From Clostridiales bacterium (lineage in GTDB: Bacteria > Bacillota > Clostridia > Oscillospirales > CAG-272): a stretch of DNA of 51,502 nucleotides. The notes below the pieces were generated by a model. It saw only the letters and a program-made list of their open reading frames with translations. It was not told where the DNA came from and did no database searches. Position numbers and translations under genes: made by a program. Location of the stretch: NCBI GenBank assembly GCA_016281775.1, contig JAEEJH010000034.1, forward strand, positions 1 to 51,502. Direction: 5' to 3'. Positions within the stretch are counted from its first letter, which is position 1; the number at the start of each line of letters is the position of its first letter. Of the stretch, positions 9,277 to 18,064 are shown piece by piece.

Positions 9277-10674
9277 TTATATTGAATTAACTATTTGCTT
9301 ATAACGTTTGCCGCGTTCTTCGAAGTTTTTGAAACAATCAAAGCTTGCGGCCGCAGGCGAAAGTATCACAACGTCTCCCGGCTGCGCGGCGTTTGCCGCC
9401 GCCGAAACGGCTCTTTGAAAATCGGGTTCCTTTATGACGGTAAAGTCTTCAGGTATACCGTATTCAAACATGGAGCGGTATATCTTTTCGCCGTTCTGAC
9501 CGGTAAGTATCGCCGCCCGCGCGTGGTCGAACAGCGGTTTGCAGAGCGGAGCATAGTCGAGATTTTTGTCGTAACCGCCAAGTATGATAACTACCGGACA
9601 GTCGAAACACGATAGCGCCGCCGCGGTGCGCGTGGGAGACGAGTCAATGGAACCGTTATAGAATCTTACGCCGTCTTTTTCACGCACGAATTCGAGCCTG
9701 TGTTCAACGCCGTTGAAATTCTTTGCAACGTAATAAACCGCCTCTTTACTTACAAGTCCCGCCGTCAGACCGATCGCGGTCATGTAGTTTTCGACGTTGT
9801 GTCTTCCGGGTATTTTAATATCGGCAGTTTTTATTATTTCCTCTGTTCTGCCGTCATATCTTAAATAAATCGATCCGTTCTCTTCATAAACGGCGTCGCC
9901 TGCAGGAGGTATGCGTTTGGAAGAGAAGAAGCAAACTCTCGACGCGGCGTTTTCCGCATATCGCCTCGTAACGTCGTTTTCATAGTTCAAAACAACGCGG
10001 CAGTTATCGTCCTGATGAGCGAAAACGTTCGCTTTTGCGGCGATATATTCGTCCATACCGGTATGCCAGTTGAGATGATTGGGTGTAACGTTTGTCACCG
10101 CCGCGACGCAGGGAGACGTATTCATCGTTTGAAGTTGAAATGAAGACAGTTCGAGAACCGCGATATCGTCCGGATCCATCAGACCGACTTTGTCGATCAG
10201 AGGCGTGCCGATGTTGCCGCCGAGATAGATCTTTCTGCCGGAACCGGTAAGTTCGGCTTCTTTTTTCAAAATCAGCGAGGTAACGGTTGTGGTCGTCGTT
10301 TTTCCGTCGCTGCCGGTTATTGCAATGATCGGGCAGGGGCATAATTCGAAAAACAGCTCCATCTCGCTCGAGAGTATGCTGCCGTTTGCGACTGCACGGG
10401 CTATCTCCGGCACGTCAGGGCGTATACCGGGCGATCTGAATATATAGTTCTCACATAAACCGTCAAGATAATCCGGACCGAGCGCAAAACGCGCGCCGAG
10501 AGCTTCAAGTTTCGCGGCGTCCGGTCCGAGCTCATCTTTGCCTTTTTTATCGCGTACGGTAACTTTCATCCCGCACGATAACAGAAAATAAGAAAGCGGA
10601 ACGTTGCTGATACCGAGACCGAGTACGGAAGCGGTTTTGCCCGCCGCAGAGCTTTTGAAAGAGCTGATAGTCAT
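9277..10674 (-). CDS. murD: UDP-N-acetylmuramoyl-L-alanine--D-glutamate ligase
   Basis: ITGSDGKTTTTT P-loop, LGGNIGTPLID, NVTPNHLNWH, GGYDKNLDY. Confidence 0.92.
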   Translation of the reverse strand: MTISSFKSSAAGKTASVLGLGISNVPLSYFLLSCGMKVTVRDKKGKDELGPDAAKLEALGARFALGPDYLDGLCENYIFRSPGIRPDVPEIARAVANGSILSSEMELFFELCPCPIIAITGSDGKTTTTTVTSLILKKEAELTGSGRKIYLGGNIGTPLIDKVGLMDPDDIAVLELSSFQLQTMNTSPCVAAVTNVTPNHLNWHTGMDEYIAAKANVFAHQDDNCRVVLNYENDVTRRYAENAASRVCFFSSKRIPPAGDAVYEENGSIYLRYDGRTEEIIKTADIKIPGRHNVENYMTAIGLTAGLVSKEAVYYVAKNFNGVEHRLEFVREKDGVRFYNGSIDSSPTRTAAALSCFDCPVVIILGGYDKNLDYAPLCKPLFDHARAAILTGQNGEKIYRSMFEYGIPEDFTVIKEPDFQRAVSAAANAAQPGDVVILSPAAASFDCFKNFEERGKRYKQIVNSI

Positions 10675-10774
10675 AATAACTCCGAAAAAAGAATTTTAAC
10701 GTTCTTATTATATAATAAAATCTTGCAATTTGCAATATTATTTCAGAAAAAATCGGCGAATTTTCAAATTAGCC

Positions 10775-10803
10775 TTGAAAATTCTATATATTAATGCTAT
10801 AAT
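10775..10803 (+). promoter_or_regulatory. Sigma-A type promoter for the aminotransferase-trpS unit
   Basis: TTGAAA, 17 nt, TATAAT. Confidence 0.65.
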
Positions 10804-10839
10804 GCAAAATGTATTTTTGTATACGCGGGAGAATTCAGC

Positions 10840-12030
10840 ATGGATTTTGTGTTTTCCGACAATACCGCGCCGCTCAAACCGTCGGCAATCAGAGAAATAT
10901 TCAAGTCGCTTACCGATCCTGAGGTGATTTCCTTCGCCGCGGGCAATCCGTCGCCTGAGAGTTTTCCCGTTGCGGATATGAATAGGTTCGCCGACGCGAT
11001 CTTCGACGAATGTCCTTCGACAGCTTTACAGTACGGCATAACGGAAGGATATACCCCTCTGCGCGAAGCGGTGAGGATCCGCGCCGGATCGAGATTCGGC
11101 GTCTGTAAAGACAACGACACGGTCATAATAACTTCCGGCGGTCAGCAGGGCATAGATCTGACGGCGAAAGTATTCTGCAACAAAGGCGATACCGTTATAT
11201 GCGAAGAGCCGACTTTCATCGGTGCGCTGAACGCTTTTCGCGCTCACGGCTGTATTACCGCCGGCGTGCCTATGGACGAAGACGGTATCAATACGGACGC
11301 GCTTGAATTCGCGATCAAGACAGCGGTAAATCCGAAACTCATATATCTTATACCGACTTTTCAGAATCCGACCGGGAGGACTATGTCGGCGGAAAAGCGT
11401 GAAAGATGTCTGCAGCTTGCAAAGAAATACGGTCTGATGATACTCGAAGACGACCCATACGGCGAACTGCGGTTCTCGGGGAGTGAAATACCCCCGATCA
11501 AAAGCATGGATGCGGAAGGGAGAGTCGTTTACTGCAGCTCGTTTTCGAAGATACTCTCGTCAGGCATGCGTGTCGGTTACGTTATATGCGACGGCAAAGC
11601 CGCCTCGAAGATATCCGTATGCAAACAGGTAAACGACGTGCACACGAATCTGTTTTTCCAGATGGTGTGCCATAAATTCTTAACGGAATTCGATCTGGAT
11701 TCTCATATAAAAAAGATAAGAGAGCTTTACAGAAGAAAAAGCGCTCTGATGCTCGCTCAACTTGACGAAAAACTGCCTCGGTCGGTCCGGTATACGCGTC
11801 CCGACGGCGGACTGTTCATCTGGGCGGATCTGCCCGAAGAACTTGACTCAGACGCGATCATAAAAGAACTTGTCAGGAGGAAACTCGCCGTCGTACCGGG
11901 CGATACGTTCATTTGCGACAACGGCTCTCATTTGAACGGCTTTCGGATGAATTACTCAACGCCTTCAGACGAACAGATAATAAAAGGCGTCGGAATACTT
12001 GCAAACGTAATCAAAGAGAGGTCATTATAA
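10840..12030 (+). CDS. PLP-dependent class I/II aminotransferase (2-aminoadipate/MocR-type aminotransferase domain)
   Basis: ISFAAGNPSPESFP, ITSGGQQGIDLTAKVF, YLIPTFQNPTGRTMS, SSFSKILSSGMRVGY. Confidence 0.87.
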   Translation: MDFVFSDNTAPLKPSAIREIFKSLTDPEVISFAAGNPSPESFPVADMNRFADAIFDECPSTALQYGITEGYTPLREAVRIRAGSRFGVCKDNDTVIITSGGQQGIDLTAKVFCNKGDTVICEEPTFIGALNAFRAHGCITAGVPMDEDGINTDALEFAIKTAVNPKLIYLIPTFQNPTGRTMSAEKRERCLQLAKKYGLMILEDDPYGELRFSGSEIPPIKSMDAEGRVVYCSSFSKILSSGMRVGYVICDGKAASKISVCKQVNDVHTNLFFQMVCHKFLTEFDLDSHIKKIRELYRRKSALMLAQLDEKLPRSVRYTRPDGGLFIWADLPEELDSDAIIKELVRRKLAVVPGDTFICDNGSHLNGFRMNYSTPSDEQIIKGVGILANVIKERSL

Positions 12031-12031
12031 A

Positions 12032-13030
12032 ATGGAAAACGAAAGAAAGAAAACGGTATTTTCCGGCATACAGCCGAGCGGCAATCTCACCGTCGGCAAC
12101 TATCTCGGCGCGCTGCGCAACTTTTCGGAGTTTACCGATAAATACAACTGCCTTTACTGCGTGGTGGATCAGCACGCAATAACGGTAAGACAGCAGCCCG
12201 CGGAGCTACGCAGAAGGACTTACGAAGTCCTCGCGCTTTATATTGCGTGCGGACTCGACCCGGAGCAGAGCATACTCTACGTACAAAGCCACGTACCTCA
12301 GCATGCTCAACTCGCTTGGGTGCTCGACTGTTATACAATGTTCGGCGAGCTGTCGAGAATGACGCAGTTCAAGGATAAATCCGCAAAGAACGAAAACAAT
12401 ATCAACGCCGGTCTTTTCACGTATCCGGTGCTTATGGCGGCCGATATACTGCTCTATCAGACCGATCTCGTTCCGATAGGCGAAGACCAGAAACAGCATC
12501 TCGAACTTACGCGCGATATTGCGGCAAGATTCAACGCGGTATACTCCGATACGTTCGTGATACCCGAACCGTATATGAAGTCGGGCGCGAAAATATATTC
12601 TCTTGCGGAGCCGACGAAAAAAATGTCGAAATCGGATCAAAACGAAAACGCGGTCGTACGCATACTCGATCCTAAAGATACGATAATCAAAAAATTCCGC
12701 CGCGCCGTTACCGACTCCGAAACGGAAGTCAGACGGGCGGAAGGCAAAGAAGGCATTTCGAATCTGATGACGATCTATTCTTGCTTTACCGGCAAAAAGG
12801 ACGAAGAGATCGAAGCCGAATTCAAAGGCGTCGGATACGGCGAATTCAAGACCGCCGTCGGCGAAGCCTGTGCGGCGGAACTCGAGCCGATACAGAAGAG
12901 ATATAACGAGATCCTTTCCGATAAATCATATCTCGAATCGGTTATGAAAAACAACGCCGAAAAAGCGTCGTATCTCGCGAGAAAGACTCTTTCAAAGGTA
13001 TACAGAAAAGTTGGTTTCACGACGTTGTGA
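12032..13030 (+). CDS. trpS: Tryptophan--tRNA ligase
   Basis: FSGIQPSGNLTVGNYLGALRNF, PIGEDQKQHLELTRDIA, KKMSKSD. Confidence 0.95.
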   Translation: MENERKKTVFSGIQPSGNLTVGNYLGALRNFSEFTDKYNCLYCVVDQHAITVRQQPAELRRRTYEVLALYIACGLDPEQSILYVQSHVPQHAQLAWVLDCYTMFGELSRMTQFKDKSAKNENNINAGLFTYPVLMAADILLYQTDLVPIGEDQKQHLELTRDIAARFNAVYSDTFVIPEPYMKSGAKIYSLAEPTKKMSKSDQNENAVVRILDPKDTIIKKFRRAVTDSETEVRRAEGKEGISNLMTIYSCFTGKKDEEIEAEFKGVGYGEFKTAVGEACAAELEPIQKRYNEILSDKSYLESVMKNNAEKASYLARKTLSKVYRKVGFTTL

Positions 13031-13046
13031 TAATAACGGGGACTAA

Positions 13047-14243
13047 ATGAAAAAGAAAAAGTTCGACACGATAACGAAAATTTCAGCAATTCTCACAGCG
13101 GTACTTATAGTACTCGTGGGCGTTTTCTGTACGTCGCCTTCAAAAGCGGCCGACGAACCGTTTTTCCCGGTTTTTTCAGATACCGATGACGGTACGGAAG
13201 CAGCCGTTACGGAGACGGAAGCCGTCAGAGAAACCTATGAGACGATAGGCGAGATCCCGACAGACGATCCTGAAACAGATACAGTATCGCCAAGCGAAAC
13301 CGAAAAAGATACAAAAACCCCGGATACCGATATGACAGGTCATTCCGGGTCAGAGCAGACGAAAGATTATCCGCCAGATACGGAACCGGTCACTGTCAGA
13401 GTCACGGAACCCGTGACGACGAAAGCCCCTGCGTCTGCCGTAAAAGAGACCGAGCCGCCGGATCTGCCTGAATTTTCCGAACAGAGTTTCAGAGAGTATA
13501 CCGGCAGAGATCTCGGCGAAAACGAGACGATTTACGACAGATATGAAAACGATCGCTTTTCGGTCATTATAACGACTGTTGAAAAAGGCGATCTCAAGTA
13601 TTTTATCTGTGATATAGAGATAGAATCTCCGAAGGACTTTCATACGGCTTTTGCCGGTAATTCGATAACGGGCAGAGCGTATACGTCGAAGACCGCGTCG
13701 CAGGTCGGCGCAGTATTCGCCGTAAACGGCGATTTCTGCGGTTTCCGTACCTCGGGCATCATAATCAGGGAAGGCAATCTCTACAGAAACAGAGGTTCAA
13801 ACTGGGATTTCTGCTATCTCGACAAACACGGAGATATGATAACTACGAATCATTCCGTAGACGCAAAAAAACTTGTGGCGGAAGGGGCGTGGCAGTCCTG
13901 GAGCTTCGGTCCGACGCTCGTAAAGAACGGCAGAGCTCTCACTAAAGACGAATTCGTTACGCCCGGACTGAGCAGGACCGCGCGCGAACCGCGCACCGCG
14001 ATAGGTCAGGCCGGTAAACTGCACTATATCATAATCGTCGTAGACGCGGTAAGATCCGGCGGCAAAACGATAGGCGGCATGACGTTTGCGGATCTCGCGA
14101 AGACGTTTGCCGATCTCGGATGCACGACGGCTTACAATCTCGACGGCGGAGGATCGACGACGTTGTACTATAAAGGCAAGGTTATCAACGCTCCGTGCGT
14201 CAACGGTGAACGCAGCGTCAGCGACATCGTTTATTTCAAATAG
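13047..14243 (+). CDS. Membrane-anchored phosphodiester glycosidase (NAGPA/DUF2233 domain) with Thr/Pro/Glu-rich stalk
   Basis: N-terminal TM, low-complexity stalk, then GAVFAVNGDFCGF...SFGPTLVKNGRAL...PRTAIGQAG...AYNLDGGGSTTLYYKGKVIN. Confidence 0.87.
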   Translation: MKKKKFDTITKISAILTAVLIVLVGVFCTSPSKAADEPFFPVFSDTDDGTEAAVTETEAVRETYETIGEIPTDDPETDTVSPSETEKDTKTPDTDMTGHSGSEQTKDYPPDTEPVTVRVTEPVTTKAPASAVKETEPPDLPEFSEQSFREYTGRDLGENETIYDRYENDRFSVIITTVEKGDLKYFICDIEIESPKDFHTAFAGNSITGRAYTSKTASQVGAVFAVNGDFCGFRTSGIIIREGNLYRNRGSNWDFCYLDKHGDMITTNHSVDAKKLVAEGAWQSWSFGPTLVKNGRALTKDEFVTPGLSRTAREPRTAIGQAGKLHYIIIVVDAVRSGGKTIGGMTFADLAKTFADLGCTTAYNLDGGGSTTLYYKGKVINAPCVNGERSVSDIVYFK

Positions 14244-14244
14244 G

Positions 14245-15336
14245 ATGGAATTTATGCACGATCTTAAAAGATTTGTTATACTTATACCGGCTTACAAACC
14301 GGTATATGATCAGATGATACCTTTCGTAAAAGAACTTCTGACGAGCTTTGACAAGATAGTTACCGTAGACGACGGCGGAGGAGAAGCTTACGCCGACGTG
14401 TTTACGCATTGCGAATCGCTCGGATGCCGCGTACTGCGGCACGACGTGAACCGCGGCAAAGGCGCCGCGCTCAAAACGGGACTTAAATATATAGGTGAAG
14501 AGATCGCTGAAGCGGCGGGCGTGATAACGGCGGACTGCGACGGTCAGCACGCCGTATCCGATATTATCAAAGTCGCCGAAGCGCTCGAAGAACATCCTGA
14601 ATGTCTCGTTCTCGGCGGCAGACGTTTCGACGGCGACGTGCCGTTCAGATCACGTTTCGGCAACGCTTTTACAAGATGCGTGTTCAAGCTCGCGACGGGG
14701 CTTTCCGTCTACGATACGCAGACGGGCCTTCGCGGTATTCCGTCAGCGCTTATACCTGAGATGCTTACGCTTCAGGGTGACAGATACGAATTTGAGATGA
14801 ACATGCTCTTGAAGCTTCGCGAATGGGGAGTGACTCCGTTCGAGGTCACGATAAGAACGATATATTTGAACGACAACAAGGGCAGTCATTTCAACGCGTT
14901 CAAAGACGGACTGCGTATAAGCGCAAGAATAATAAAATATGCGGCGGGCAGCATACTGTCGTTTATAATAGATTACGCGCTGTTCCTGCTGCTGATGCTT
15001 GCCGTGTTTCCGCATCTCGAAAGCGAACTGAAGTATGCGCTTTGCTTCGGTCTTGCCCGTGCAGTGTCTTCGGTCGTGAATTATTTATACAACAGATTCG
15101 CGGTATTCGGCGGCAAGAACTATAAAAGAGGCGCGACGGTAAAGTATTTTTCGCTCGTTGTAGTTGTTATGCTTCTCGGTATGCTCGTTCAGCGGCTTAC
15201 CGCTTACGTTCCGGGCGGCGACGGGATTCATACGGTTATTAAAATAGTATACGATGCGGTTATGTTTTTCGTCAACTACATTATACAGCGCGATTTCGTA
15301 TTTAAAATTAAGGAAAGAAAAAGAGACGCTAAATGA
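14245..15336 (+). CDS. Glycosyltransferase family 2 fused to GtrA-like membrane domain
   Basis: VILIPAYKPVYDQ, TADCDGQHAV, DTQTGLRGIP (GT2), then multi-TM GtrA module with FGLARAVSSVVNYLYNRFAVF; start moved downstream of the preceding stop. Confidence 0.85.
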   Translation: MEFMHDLKRFVILIPAYKPVYDQMIPFVKELLTSFDKIVTVDDGGGEAYADVFTHCESLGCRVLRHDVNRGKGAALKTGLKYIGEEIAEAAGVITADCDGQHAVSDIIKVAEALEEHPECLVLGGRRFDGDVPFRSRFGNAFTRCVFKLATGLSVYDTQTGLRGIPSALIPEMLTLQGDRYEFEMNMLLKLREWGVTPFEVTIRTIYLNDNKGSHFNAFKDGLRISARIIKYAAGSILSFIIDYALFLLLMLAVFPHLESELKYALCFGLARAVSSVVNYLYNRFAVFGGKNYKRGATVKYFSLVVVVMLLGMLVQRLTAYVPGGDGIHTVIKIVYDAVMFFVNYIIQRDFVFKIKERKRDAK

Positions 15337-16328
15337 AACTTCCCCTGATATCCGGAGTATTCACGATGCACGGTGTATTCATCGCCTCAGCGCTTGTGCT
15401 GACGGTTTTTATATCAATCATATATTATAAAAAACGCGACGGCGATGAAACGCTGCTTTTGCAGATCGCCCCGTTTGCCGTATTCTTCGGATTTGCAGGC
15501 GCGAGATTCATGTACGTCACCGTATGCGATTCTCTGTATATAGAAGAAGCGGAGAAATGGCGTCTTCTTGACGGCGGTTACGCGCTTTTCGGCGCTCTGT
15601 ACGCGGTTGCGATAACTATAGTTATATTCTGCCTTGCGGTCAAAAAACGCGACAAGATATCCGGTGTGTTCGACGCCGTGTCTTTCGCCGCTCCGATAGC
15701 GATAGCCGTAGGAAGAATGGGCAGCGTGTTTTCGGAAGACTGCCTAGGTGAAACCGTCGAGTCGGATAAACTGAAATTCTTTCCCGTTGCGTTGTATTCG
15801 AATACTTACGGAGAATATCAGTACGCCGTGTTTTTCTATGAAGCCGCTTTCTGTATACTTGCGTTCGTTCTTATAGCTTACGTATGCAAAAAAACAAACA
15901 GAAAAGGCGTTGCGACGTATATGTTAACGGTCCTGTACTGCGGCGGCAGGAGTTTTTTCGAAACTCTGCGCTCCGACAGTATCTACGTCGCTTTCGTAAG
16001 AATATCGCAGGTCCTGGCGGCGCTGACGCTGATCGCGGCTTTCGTCGTGATGTGCGTAAAACTCGCTAAAAAGACCGGAGTCAAAGTAAAGCACCTGATC
16101 GCCTATACCGTTTTCACGGCGGCATTCGCGATCGCGTTCGTCTCGGAATTCTTCATGGGTTCCGAATCGAGATTCGGCAATACGCTCATAGTGTTCATCT
16201 GCTGTATCGTCCTGACGGTCACAGCGCTTTACGTCGGTTACGAGTATCTGCGCGCCGCAAAAACCGAAAAAAAGAAAAAAACCGCGACCGATAAATCTAA
16301 AAGAAGACGTAGGATTGCGGCAAGGTAA
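15333..16328 (+). CDS. Prolipoprotein diacylglyceryl transferase (Lgt)-like membrane protein, degenerate motifs
   Basis: Multi-TM; DGGYALFGALYA and AVGRMGSVFSEDCLGE resemble the Lgt HGG and GRxGNF regions; GGRSFFETLRSDS resembles the C-terminal Lgt motif. Confidence 0.65.
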   Translation: MKLPLISGVFTMHGVFIASALVLTVFISIIYYKKRDGDETLLLQIAPFAVFFGFAGARFMYVTVCDSLYIEEAEKWRLLDGGYALFGALYAVAITIVIFCLAVKKRDKISGVFDAVSFAAPIAIAVGRMGSVFSEDCLGETVESDKLKFFPVALYSNTYGEYQYAVFFYEAAFCILAFVLIAYVCKKTNRKGVATYMLTVLYCGGRSFFETLRSDSIYVAFVRISQVLAALTLIAAFVVMCVKLAKKTGVKVKHLIAYTVFTAAFAIAFVSEFFMGSESRFGNTLIVFICCIVLTVTALYVGYEYLRAAKTEKKKKTATDKSKRRRRIAAR

Positions 16329-16423
16329 ATACTGACAGAGAGATAAAAAATCAGGTTCCGGTATTGACAAATAAATCGGAATATGATAATTTATAGATAT
16401 AAAATATTTTTAAGGCGGTCGAA

Positions 16424-18049
16424 ATGAAAAACAGAGTAATAAAAGTGATTTGTCTGCTTATAACCGTTATGCTCCTTCTGCCGGCGGCGAGCTGTACCGG
16501 CAGCCCGGCAAATACCGATACTTCCGCGGAAATAACGGAAAAGCGGGCGGATACGACGGGAAAAACAGCGGCAACCGCAGAGGCGACGACTGAAGAAGCT
16601 CCGACCGGGAAGGTCACCGAAGCGGTGATTACCGAAGCGCCGGAAACCGAACCCCCTGCGACCGAGGCGCCGGCTGCTACCGAAAAGGTTACCGACCCCC
16701 CGACGACGGAGGCGCCGGCAACGACCGAGAAACCGGAAACTACGAAGGAGCCTGAGACTACGAAAGAGCCTGAGACCACGAGAGAACCCGTGACGACAAG
16801 GGAACCCGTTACGACGAAAGAACCGGTTACTACAAAAGAGCCGGTAACTACAGCCGCGCCTCCGGCGACGGACCCGCCTACCGAAGCGGCAGATAAAACG
16901 GAAGCGCCTGAAGTCATAGCCATGACGTCGCTTTCCGAAGACAGAGTACTCATTTACGGTTCGTGCGAAAAAGATTCCGTCATCAGAGTCTTCGGGACAA
17001 ACATTGCGGAAGAAATAAACGACGCGAACAGCACGTACTTTTATATTGAAGTCAGCGGCAGCGGAACACGGCTTGCGAAGATAACGGCTACTGCGCCGGG
17101 TAAAGCCGAGAGCAACCCGGTCGCCTTCAACGTAACTTTCGGCGGCGAAGGTAAAGAGGTGTGGGGCGGCAGAAACTCAAGACTGTTCTATCGTCCGACG
17201 CTCGACTTCCTTCTCGGAAACGTAAGAGCGAACGACGACACTCTGCAAAACGTGAAGGGTTATCTCTTGAACGGCGTTCTGCCGAACGTGCAGAACGCGA
17301 CGGGAAAAGATACTAAACTTATTTACGCGATAATCCCCGATCCCGCAACCTGTTATTATGACGAACAGAGAAGCTACGTCGCGAACAGCCTGACCGGGAG
17401 CGATCCGGTTTCACCGATGAGGCAGTTCGTTCAGACGATGAACGGAGCAAGCGACGATATATACGCCCTCGATCTTCTCACGGTACTGCGCCAGCATAAA
17501 GACGACAGGATCTATTTCACGACCGATACTCACTATACGGAATACGGCGCGTATTACGTATACCGTGAGATCATGAAAGTAGTCAAAAAATATCATCCTT
17601 CGTCAAGAGTAAGGACCGTGGAAGACGGCGATTACAGAATCGACTTTATAGACGTCAACGGCGGAGATATGTGCGGCATGGTGGGCATCAGCATGCGCGA
17701 AGTCGTACCGTTCTTTATAGCGAACTTTGAAGATACGGGATCTTACTATATATCCAAGCGTAACGACGGCATCAAATCAGCCGGCTTCGGCCCGGGCGGC
17801 TGGGAACGTTTCTCAACGCTCAACGATTCGAACAATCCGACGGCGTACGTGATCGGCGACTCTTACGGCTGCTACATACTGCCGTTTATAGGCGCCAACT
17901 TCTCTAAAGTCTGGACGAACGAAGGCGTGCTTTGGAATTACGGGATCGACTATTCTTTACTGGCTGAACAGAAACCGGATTACATAATCTTCGTCGTATG
18001 CGAGAGAAACGTACGCGGAGACCTCGGCCAGATACTGTCCATGACCTGA
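16424..18049 (+). CDS. DHHW/AlgX-type SGNH lipoprotein with Thr/Pro/Glu-rich stalk (paralog 1)
   Basis: Lipobox-like PAASC; ETTKEPETTKEP repeats; TDTHYTEYGAYYVY and VIGDSYGCYI motifs; C-terminal KPDYIIFVVCERNVRGDLGQ. Confidence 0.78.
   Translation: MKNRVIKVICLLITVMLLLPAASCTGSPANTDTSAEITEKRADTTGKTAATAEATTEEAPTGKVTEAVITEAPETEPPATEAPAATEKVTDPPTTEAPATTEKPETTKEPETTKEPETTREPVTTREPVTTKEPVTTKEPVTTAAPPATDPPTEAADKTEAPEVIAMTSLSEDRVLIYGSCEKDSVIRVFGTNIAEEINDANSTYFYIEVSGSGTRLAKITATAPGKAESNPVAFNVTFGGEGKEVWGGRNSRLFYRPTLDFLLGNVRANDDTLQNVKGYLLNGVLPNVQNATGKDTKLIYAIIPDPATCYYDEQRSYVANSLTGSDPVSPMRQFVQTMNGASDDIYALDLLTVLRQHKDDRIYFTTDTHYTEYGAYYVYREIMKVVKKYHPSSRVRTVEDGDYRIDFIDVNGGDMCGMVGISMREVVPFFIANFEDTGSYYISKRNDGIKSAGFGPGGWERFSTLNDSNNPTAYVIGDSYGCYILPFIGANFSKVWTNEGVLWNYGIDYSLLAEQKPDYIIFVVCERNVRGDLGQILSMT
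16735..16855 (+). repeat. Degenerate 21-bp tandem repeat encoding ETTKEP/VTTKEP stalk
   Basis: ETTKEPETTKEPETTREPVTTREPVTTKEPVTTKEPVTT. Confidence 0.8.
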
Positions 18050-18064
18050 TGCAAGGAGAAAACA

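Noticed and set aside
14086-14244. Upstream extension of the GT2-GtrA ORF as listed in the ORF track
   Set aside because: The extension overlaps the C-terminal coding region of the NAGPA gene in another frame; GT2 homology begins only after 14245.
16351-16953. 200-aa Gly/Val/Ser-rich repetitive ORF on the minus strand (GSFVVTGSFVVTGS)
   Set aside because: Mirror translation of the ETTKEP-coding repeat of the plus-strand SGNH lipoprotein.
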